A DNA stretch of 9,147 bases, from assembly GCA_964482435.1 (NCBI GenBank), contig CAYZXL010000112.1, positions 1-9,147 on the forward strand, read 5' to 3'. Under the pieces are notes generated by a model. The model did not search any database. It saw nothing but the letters and a program-made list of their open reading frames with translations, and was not told where the DNA came from. The translations under genes were made by a program, and so were the position numbers. Numbering within the stretch: position 1 is the stretch's first letter; each line of letters opens with the position of its first letter. The DNA is from CAYZXL01 sp964482435. Lineage in GTDB: Bacteria > Auribacterota > JABMQX01. Shown piece after piece: positions 6,601 to 9,147 of this stretch.

Positions 6601-7893
6601 GGGGTAAATTGAGCCTGCGCCACCACTAAGAAGCTCATTCTCCAGGCTCCATATCACTACGGACGGATGGTTCCGGTCTCGCCGAATCATCCCCCTCAGA
6701 TGGTCGGCGAAATTCGACCAGAACGCCGGGTCAGCGAGGCGATAGTCAAGCACATTGCCCCAGACGGCCCCCTCTTCGACGATTAGAATCCCGACCTCAT
6801 CAGCAATGTCGTACCACGTCTCCTCCCATGGCTGGGTATGGAGCCGGAAGGCAACGTTGTTCCCGGCCTTGATGTCCTGGAGAACCCTGCGAATGTCCTC
6901 CTGGCGCATCGGACCGTCGGGAGGCCAGGTTGATGTTGCCAGGAGATGAATTCTCGTTCCATTCAGGCAGAAGCTGTCCCCTTCGCACCAGAATTCTCGG
7001 AAGCCGAAGCGGGTTTTCACTGTGTCGGCAGGGCCGTCACCGGGCGTGAGCGTTGTTTCCAGGTAATACAGATGCGAGTCGGAGGGGCACCAGAGATGGG
7101 CGTTCGGCCATTGCGTCTCTACGTCCACATCTACAGTCCCACCGGGTTCGACTGTGACATTCGCATCTGGCAGCGTGAGGGCTACGTCCTGCCCATCGAA
7201 GACTCTGTTACCGAGAGTGCCATTTTTCTGTTCCGTTCCCTCATTCCGCAGTCGCACCCTGACGGTGATCTGACTCTGTCGAACCGATGTCATCACGAAG
7301 ACGTCCTCAATGGAACAATCCGGCACACCCCGGAGACTGACCCCGTCCCAGATTCCGTAGAGCTCGTATCGTCCACCGATGGGGGCCAGTATGACGCTCT
7401 TGGCACGCTCACGCGGATCCTCTCCCGGTTGCAGGTTTGAGAAATCTACCGGACCTGAGAACAGGGCCGTCCAGTCGCTCACTCCGACCAGGAGCTCGTT
7501 TCCCTCTCCAAATCGAACCGCGCTTGTGATGTCGAGCTCGAACGGATCGTATCCGCTAAAGTGCCCGCCAACCAGTTGCCCATTCACAAAGACCTTGCTG
7601 TCATATTTCACCGCCCCAAACACAAGCTTGATTCTCATACCCGACATGGAGCTGGGGAAGGCAAAGGCCTGCCGAAACCACGCCTTTTCGTAGTTGTAGC
7701 CGTTCAGGTAACCCGGAACCATCATCGCTTGCCACGCCCCGGGTGGCGGATAGGTAAGATCGGAGACCTTCTGGTATTGCCATTCACCGTTCAGTTCAAT
7801 TTCTTCTCTTGCCAAGCCCGCCCTGCAAAGGAACCCCCCAGCTATCGTGATAGCGATTAACCACAAAGCTACATCTCGCCGAGTGACCATCAT
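466..7893 (-). CDS. Giant secreted multidomain GH2 glycoside hydrolase
   Basis: A secreted 2475-residue enzyme that should hydrolyse terminal beta-glycosidic bonds by the retaining GH2 mechanism; the substrate (galactoside, glucuronide, mannoside or other) cannot be read from sequence. The ATG at 7891-7893 follows GGAAGG by 5 nt; the open frame extends to 7995, but that 34-residue extension is Arg-rich and lies before the signal peptide. Domains: signal peptide 1-28 (AGLA cleavage), GH2 core about 29-600 with acid/base E420 in ENELL and nucleophile E515 in IGEF, Ig-like linker 600-700, GATase-like domains 700-905 and 905-1244, CBM modules 1061-1181 and 1245-1365, Ig-like repeats 1367-1686, beta-helix 1687-2003, Ig-like repeats 2004-2400, C-terminal domain 2401-2475. 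Typical GH2 enzymes have 600-1100 residues, so this is more than twice the usual size. No lipobox, LPXTG or C-terminal membrane anchor is seen. The TRRDVAL before the hydrophobic stretch resembles a weak Tat motif. Confidence 0.93.
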   Translation of the reverse strand: MMVTRRDVALWLIAITIAGGFLCRAGLAREEIELNGEWQYQKVSDLTYPPPGAWQAMMVPGYLNGYNYEKAWFRQAFAFPSSMSGMRIKLVFGAVKYDSKVFVNGQLVGGHFSGYDPFELDITSAVRFGEGNELLVGVSDWTALFSGPVDFSNLQPGEDPRERAKSVILAPIGGRYELYGIWDGVSLRGVPDCSIEDVFVMTSVRQSQITVRVRLRNEGTEQKNGTLGNRVFDGQDVALTLPDANVTVEPGGTVDVDVETQWPNAHLWCPSDSHLYYLETTLTPGDGPADTVKTRFGFREFWCEGDSFCLNGTRIHLLATSTWPPDGPMRQEDIRRVLQDIKAGNNVAFRLHTQPWEETWYDIADEVGILIVEEGAVWGNVLDYRLADPAFWSNFADHLRGMIRRDRNHPSVVIWSLENELLSGGAGSIYPATEAQLAYLGRLVKELDPTRPITYEADLDPGGEADIIGLHYPHEFPDYHLWPNTAYWMDEPIKLHHASLGTWEWNRQKPLYIGEFAWLALQPPGGYSILYGDDAYADTRSVHFKSMERVWRMHIEAYREYGVSGMCPWTLFGDPAASDGPLSLNPEKNRLYQVQKAAYHPNAVFVKEYDSRFFVGEIVQRSVSIYNDTMASGDFTLRWNTGGSVDTRTFSLQAGERAHETVTFRVPSTPGDFALRIELLQGRTTLFSELKRYCAYPQPTLSVTGGTRLALYDTQGTTAAIFTQQAISCLPVADLRTASYDQFDVLVIGSNSLAEGAFQVGAESIAAQWEDFCDRGGWVLVLEQSLYPRWMPLAMSASNYSANFAFPRAAVHPIVFGISADHLRWWRGDNLVTAGCLPKPSRGNFLVLIDVGAKTGLDKAAMIEIPQGGGGYICSQMLLATKFASEPMAGTLLQRILDYCSTATHCLQRAALVSEADSDSVRTLSRVGVLQWNLLGRLAEYDLAPYPVVVVAGAESAWGETKACLEKLLSYVEAGGRLLLHRPSDAFLAEAGPVLIPNLEPAPNTTVPILRNASGKAESSLTNYDLYWTDDPGSSDSPPTLSKSIADRVYRKRFDMTNCVTLEVEDMPVKMGGQSISGGWGLYGGGYVAQNIVVPQSGPYLFRVVACGTPALGQYPQMVLRIDKEFHDMVVVDSQIWNWKPYSLTADLMVGEHELSLAFTNDACAPPEDRNLFLDKVLYEPDTPAGSELFLTKPGALVRVDLGKGFILFDEIAWEKEQKNLDKADRYVSTILTELGATIKAPSGLRIEAEEMTPVGWYTVVANAIICFFSNGRLESSVDFTTSGTYSFAVAAYGSPCLGVWPQMELRIDGAKRDSVFVNTPFLKEFVLSATVAQGTHPVVLAFVNDGWAPPEDRNLLVDQMTISMTDTTPPAITLLGANPMTLEVGTPYLEPGYTATDNYDGNITAGAVVSGSVNHAVVGSYILNYNVNDSSGNPAEEETRTVNVVDATPPVITLLGANPVTFSVGTAYVEPGYTATDNYDGDITTKVVVSGSVSYDILGTYTLRYNVRDWSGNPAVEKTRVVNVVDTTPPVIGVVGVDPTTLEVGTTYAEPGYTATDNCDGDITTKVVVTGSVHHTLLGTYTLRYNVSDSSGNPAVEKTRTVKVVHMAPPVISLFGANPMTLSLGSPYAEPGYAATDDYDGDITTKVVVTGSVDHIVSGTYTLRYNVSDSSGNPAVEKTRTVNCVPESPAWRTLYVDGSASESGDGTSWDGALKEIQEAIAKATDGDTVIVAEGAYVENLNFNGKNMILRSTDPFNADVVAKTIIDGNKAGSVVTFAGTENETCVLSGFTIRNGEADYGGGICGRTGYARTHATIRENSIFQNRARGSGGGMAFCDGTIRNNVITGNSGAEWGGGVVHCDGEIRNNAINSNSAAVGGGLSFCGGTIRNCIIWANTAPQGAQLSESCVLPGYCCIQGWSGGGAGNIASDPQFVDADGPDGDPATYGDNNYRPSADSPCIDAGKNEGWMWWTLDLDGTPRILYGISSLTVDIGPYEFKPQRAIAPPVITLLGTNPVTLEVGTSYAETGYTAIDNYNEDITTKVVVKGSVNHNILGTYILRYNVSDSSGNPAVEKTRVVNVVDTTPPVITLLGANPVALEVGTPYAEPGYAATDNYDKDITANVEVTYTPDHTVVGSYCVRYNVKDSSGNSAIVRARVVNVLDTTPPVITLFGPDAILLELGTPYVEPGFAAVDNYDGVITQSVVVTGSVGHTVLGTYVLHYNVNDSSWNPAQERIRTIKVADTTAPVIALSGANTVALEVGTAYAEPGYTATDNYDGDITARVAVAGSVNHAALGAYLLQYNVSDSSGNPAEQKTRTVNVIDTTPPVIVLLGDNRMTVELGTPYSEPGFTATDNYDEDISGNLVVTGSVNHTVEGTYTLHYNVSDSSGNPAEEKTRIVNVVQTSPFEIAHILEAAPGTASLTWTTRPGATYIVWSCLELETRLWIQEATVSSGGETTTWTDLDSAAPIKFYRIEMK
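694..1884 (-). repeat. Ig-like repeat array 2 (five units)
   Basis: Five further units of the same 80-residue Ig fold: unit 5 at 1654-1884 (77 residues, lacking the three-residue DTT linker at its start), unit 6 at 1414-1653, unit 7 at 1174-1413, unit 8 at 934-1173, unit 9 at 694-933. The 240-nt phase is exact from unit 6 to unit 9. Unit 6 is the most divergent, with TYTPDH replacing the usual TGSVNH. Unit 5 shares the ILGTY and EKTRVVNVV features of unit 2, so the two arrays have a common origin. Confidence 0.92.
1885..2835 (-). other. Right-handed parallel beta-helix domain
   Basis: Residues about 1687-2003. The start (LYVDGSASESGDGTSWDGA, then GDTVIVAEGAYVENL) is the classic opening of pectate-lyase-like and choice-of-anchor-Q beta-helix domains. 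Three rungs follow with GGG turns and IRNNVI/IRNNAI/IRNCII ladders, each about 27 residues apart. The end (DPQFVDADG, then SPCIDAG, DLDGTPRI, DIGPYEF) is the usual cap of this class. Such folds bind or cleave polysaccharides; I see no catalytic residues that would call it a lyase. It usually occurs as a separate protein or at a terminus, whereas here it lies between two Ig arrays. Confidence 0.88.
2836..3795 (-). repeat. Ig-like repeat array 1 (four 80-residue units)
   Basis: Four tandem units of exactly 240 nt: unit 1 at 3556-3795, unit 2 at 3316-3555, unit 3 at 3076-3315, unit 4 at 2836-3075. Each encodes an 80-residue beta-sandwich with PPVITLLG at the start, then VGTPYAEPGYTATDNYDGDIT, then LGTYTLRYNVSDSSGNPA and a closing TRTVNVV. 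This is the DUF5011/HYR-like bacterial surface Ig fold. The role is probably a stiff spacer that holds the catalytic head away from the cell or matrix; the acidic TDNYDGD loop may bind calcium. Units 2, 3 and 4 are very similar at DNA level over the second half of the domain. Confidence 0.92.
3799..4161 (-). other. Carbohydrate-binding module, copy B
   Basis: Residues about 1245-1365, beginning LRIEAEEM and ending with AFVNDGWAPPEDRNLLVDQ. It matches copy A through GSPCLGVWPQMELRID and the PPEDRNL block, but the two copies have diverged elsewhere, so the duplication is old. It ends directly against the first Ig-like repeat. The presumed calcium and ligand residues (ND and EDRN) are retained in both copies, suggesting that both bind sugar. 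Confidence 0.6.
4162..5178 (-). other. GATase-like domain 2, split by a CBM
   Basis: Residues about 906-1060 contain GVLQWNLLGRL, a YPVVVVAG strand, and GGRLLLHRPS, parallel to the first GATase-like domain. The final strand and helix of the fold (GKGFILFDEIAW, then a helix ending ILTELGA) appear only at about 1205-1240, after a complete carbohydrate-binding module at 1061-1181. The module therefore sits inside the domain, between its penultimate elements and its last strand. Family-wide, proteins of this type carry a poorly characterised domain here; whether the insertion is general cannot be judged from one sequence. Confidence 0.5.
4351..4713 (-). other. Carbohydrate-binding module, copy A
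   Basis: Residues about 1061-1181, running from LEVEDM to VLYEP. The pattern of an acidic EVEDM start, GTPALGQYPQMVLRID in the middle and AFTNDACAPPEDRNL near the end resembles calcium-dependent xylan-binding modules of the CBM36/CBM60 type, in which an ND..DRN motif supplies calcium and sugar ligands. It would help hold the enzyme on polysaccharide. It is a clear homologue of the module at 3799-4161. The family name is my best guess; the duplication itself is visible directly. Confidence 0.6.
5179..5796 (-). other. GATase-like domain 1 (accessory)
   Basis: Residues about 700-905 read as a Rossmann/flavodoxin-like accessory fold often found behind GH2 or GH42 barrels. Visible blocks are LALYD, a DVLVIGSNSL strand, GGWVLVLEQS, and a final GGGYICSQ strand followed by a helix ending ILDYC. 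HPIVFG and DHLRWWRGD lie between them. There is no convincing Cys-His-Glu amidotransferase triad, so a structural or substrate-gating role is more likely than catalysis. The assignment rests on recognised sequence style, not on a profile search. Confidence 0.6.
6094..7812 (-). other. GH2 catalytic core (three domains)
   Basis: Residues about 29-190 form the jelly-roll sugar-binding domain, beginning with the characteristic LNGEWQY and containing KVFVNGQLVG. Residues about 190-300 form the Ig-like beta-sandwich, ending in FGFREFW. Residues about 300-600 form the TIM barrel. Within the barrel, R350-x-H352 begins the RLHTQPWEETWYDIADE motif and is followed by GILIVEE, the family's conserved strand and helix. 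HPSVVIWSLENELL places the proton donor at E420 after the invariant Asn, and PLYIGEFAWL places the nucleophile at E515. Both catalytic residues are present, so the enzyme is probably active. The acid/base is followed by LLSGG, an unremarkable loop that does not identify the substrate. Confidence 0.9.
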
Positions 7894-7894
7894 T

Positions 7895-7904
7895 CTTTCC
7901 TTCC
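7895..7904 (-). promoter_or_regulatory. Ribosome binding site of the giant GH2 gene
   Basis: On the minus strand the bases read GGAAGGAAAG directly before the ATG ending at 7893. GGAAGG lies 5 nt from the first ATG and 8 nt from a second ATG at 7888-7890, so either may be used. This fixes the start after, not at, the upstream in-frame ATG at 7995, whose peptide extension looks untranslated. Confidence 0.7.
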
Positions 7905-8388
7905 AGCTCACTCTCTCAATGCCCCCAGCCCTTCTTTCTTCGGAGCCCTCCCTCCGATGCGACCTTGTGCCTCCACTTCCGCGAATGTGCGCCACAGAAA
8001 CGCCGCAATAAGTTTACCAGAATCAGCCGACAGAAGACCAGAGGCATGACAGCGGCTCTCCCGGCTACATGTGGGTTGGCGAATGGTCCCCGCCCTTTGC
8101 CCGAGGGGCATAACTTGCATGGGCCGACGGAAAAGAAATTTGAAACGGCCGGCCTTGTCGGTTGGCAGGCCCTCATAGGCTCCGAAGCCAGGGTAGACGC
8201 TGTTTCCTCGCGCGTCGTTTGAGTATCTGCTCAGTCTCCTTCACACGAAGAGCAAAACACACCACGCACTATCGCGGAGACAACAAAAACGCCAGATAGC
8301 TCCACCAGCAACGTGAAGATAGCGCTGTCAACCTCCCACTCCGCTCGCTTGCGTCCCAGGATGCCTTGTTATTGCCGCCGCCTTCTGA

Positions 8389-8422
8389 CCGTTTGCCGGG
8401 GAATAAGAGAACAGTCAAACGG
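8389..8422. repeat. Inverted repeat downstream of partial gene
   Basis: CCGTTTG at 8389-8395 is the exact reverse complement of CAAACGG at 8416-8422, with a 20-nt loop. It lies about 90-120 nt after the stop of the partial minus-strand gene. There is no T tract, so an intrinsic terminator is unlikely; it could be a weak 3' stem or chance. Confidence 0.3.
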
Positions 8423-8508
8423 CCAGCAGTCCCAACCTCACCGCGCTGACGCCCATGAGGGTGACCCTCCGACCCGCTTTGCCCTCATCAGTATCCGCCC
8501 ATTTTGCA

Positions 8509-9147
8509 TCACTCAGCCCCTCTCACCCCTTGCTGCAATCTGATAATCGCGTCGGCTATCGCCCGGCGCAGGCTCTGGAAACGCCCCATGCCCGCCGCTT
8601 TCTCTTGGTCCATCACGTCGAAGCCATCGGCTGGAAATGTTTCGCCACCGGCGGTATAGGCTGTCCAGTTGTCAATGATGCCGTCGGCGATTCTCTTCAG
8701 CAAGTCTGCGGCTCGTTCCACTTCTGCCTTCGCCTTGCGGGCCTCGCGCGCGTCGGCAATCAGTCTCTCCAATTTGCAGATGTACCTAAGGTCGTCTATC
8801 CCCTCACGGGTGCGCTCGTAAATGAGCGTCGGGCAGACCCGCTCCTTATCCACCCGAACGACGGAGCCGCGCTCGTTGTTGCCGAGGTTGTAATACCACT
8901 CCACTTTGCCCTTCACCCCGTACTTCGTCATCTTCCAAAAGAAGAAGCCGAACGGCAAGCGCCCGCTGTCCGCGTTGACGAACCAGGGAATCGCGTCCGT
9001 CTTCTGTGGCAGCTCCTCAAGAAACTCCCGGTTGATTAGCCGACGGCCTTTGTTATGGTGGTCAATGCCGTCCCAGCCGTTGTTGAAGGTAGCGACGTTC
9101 AGGAACGGAGCCATCGTCATTACTTCAAGGTAGCCATTCATGTCGGA
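8509..9147 (-). CDS. C-terminal part of a DUF4091/GH123-like protein
   Basis: The frame ends at TGA 8509-8511 and is open through the right edge. The ATG at 9139-9141 has no ribosome-binding site before it and is preceded by in-frame Ser-Asp codons, so the real start is probably outside the window. About 212 residues are visible. The block PFGFFFWKMTKYGVKGKVEWYYN looks like the last strand region of a TIM barrel, and LIYERTREGIDDLRYICKLE matches the conserved C-terminal helix motif (R-E/D-GI-D/E-D-x-x-Y) of DUF4091/GH123-type glycosidase-like proteins. A charged helical tail follows (LERLIADAREARKAKAEVERA). The catalytic region is not in view, so activity and substrate are unknown. It is on the same strand as and 615 nt upstream of the giant hydrolase gene, which suggests a shared role in polysaccharide degradation. 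Confidence 0.6.
   Translation of the reverse strand, partial: SDMNGYLEVMTMAPFLNVATFNNGWDGIDHHNKGRRLINREFLEELPQKTDAIPWFVNADSGRLPFGFFFWKMTKYGVKGKVEWYYNLGNNERGSVVRVDKERVCPTLIYERTREGIDDLRYICKLERLIADAREARKAKAEVERAADLLKRIADGIIDNWTAYTAGGETFPADGFDVMDQEKAAGMGRFQSLRRAIADAIIRLQQGVRGAE

Larger units (their letters stand above)
7894..8508. other. Intergenic stretch without a convincing gene
   Basis: This 615-nt stretch separates the partial upstream gene from the giant hydrolase gene. Short frames exist on both strands, but none has a recognisable family, a good ribosome-binding site or clear codon bias. A 5-bp hairpin TGCCC-GAG-GGGCA lies at 8098-8110, and cggag/ctccg arms lie at 7941-7956 near the start codon. 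A TTGACA on the minus strand (8326-8331) has no -10 element at 17 nt. A promoter for the hydrolase gene probably lies here, but I cannot place it. Confidence 0.6.

Noticed and set aside
4884..6612. Several plus-strand frames of 80-297 codons opposite the GH2 and GATase-like regions
   Set aside because: They are antisense shadows of a well-supported coding region and encode Arg/Pro-rich or unstructured sequence without motifs.
8147..8154. GGCCGGCC palindrome as an operator
   Set aside because: It is an 8-base self-complementary site in GC-rich DNA with no second copy or promoter nearby; chance occurrence is adequate.
7908..8222. Three overlapping small frames (70-86 codons) on both strands in the intergenic region
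   Set aside because: None has a recognised family or a good start; overlapping frames of this size are expected in GC-rich non-coding DNA.
8326..8331. TTGACA on the minus strand as a -35 promoter element
   Set aside because: The bases 17 nt downstream read CTGGTG, which is not a -10 element, and the nearest AT-rich candidate is too far away.
8457..8469. Palindrome GAGGGTGACCCTC as a terminator after the partial gene
   Set aside because: The stem is only 5 bp with a 3-nt loop and no T tract follows on the minus strand.

Overview
The window is moderately GC-rich bacterial DNA dominated by one very large secreted glycoside hydrolase gene on the minus strand (466..7893, 2475 residues). The protein architecture suggests an environmental bacterium of the PVC group (Planctomycetes, Verrucomicrobia, Lentisphaerae) or a similar complex-carbohydrate degrader such as Hydrogenedentes or Armatimonadetes. 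The clues are a family 2 glycosidase fused to GATase-like and carbohydrate-binding modules, DUF5011-type Ig repeats, a choice-of-anchor-Q-type beta-helix, and a C-terminal domain with PGxxYxVxxS and FYRI motifs. This is a guess from style; no taxonomic marker is present.

Layout from left to right. Positions 1-72 hold two stem-loops, one of them a strong terminator-like hairpin. Positions 73-465 contain no recognisable gene, only a doubtful plus-strand frame and a run of inverted repeats. Positions 466-7893 are the giant gene, read right to left: signal peptide, three-domain GH2 core with both catalytic glutamates, an Ig-like linker, two GATase-like domains (the second split by a carbohydrate-binding module), a second copy of that module, four Ig-like repeats of 80 residues, a parallel beta-helix, five more Ig-like repeats, and a small C-terminal domain. 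Positions 7894-8508 are an intergenic stretch without a convincing gene or promoter. Positions 8509-9147 hold the C-terminal part of another minus-strand gene, which runs off the right edge and resembles the end of DUF4091/GH123-like proteins.

The two minus-strand genes together suggest a polysaccharide-degradation locus in which a secreted glycosidase carries its own substrate-binding and adhesion or spacing modules. The 615-nt gap means co-transcription is uncertain. I see no CRISPR array, insertion sequence, tRNA, rRNA or defence system. The most unusual features are the architecture of the giant enzyme, with a beta-helix interrupting an Ig array, the near-identity of parts of its repeats, and the inverted-repeat-rich tract downstream of it.
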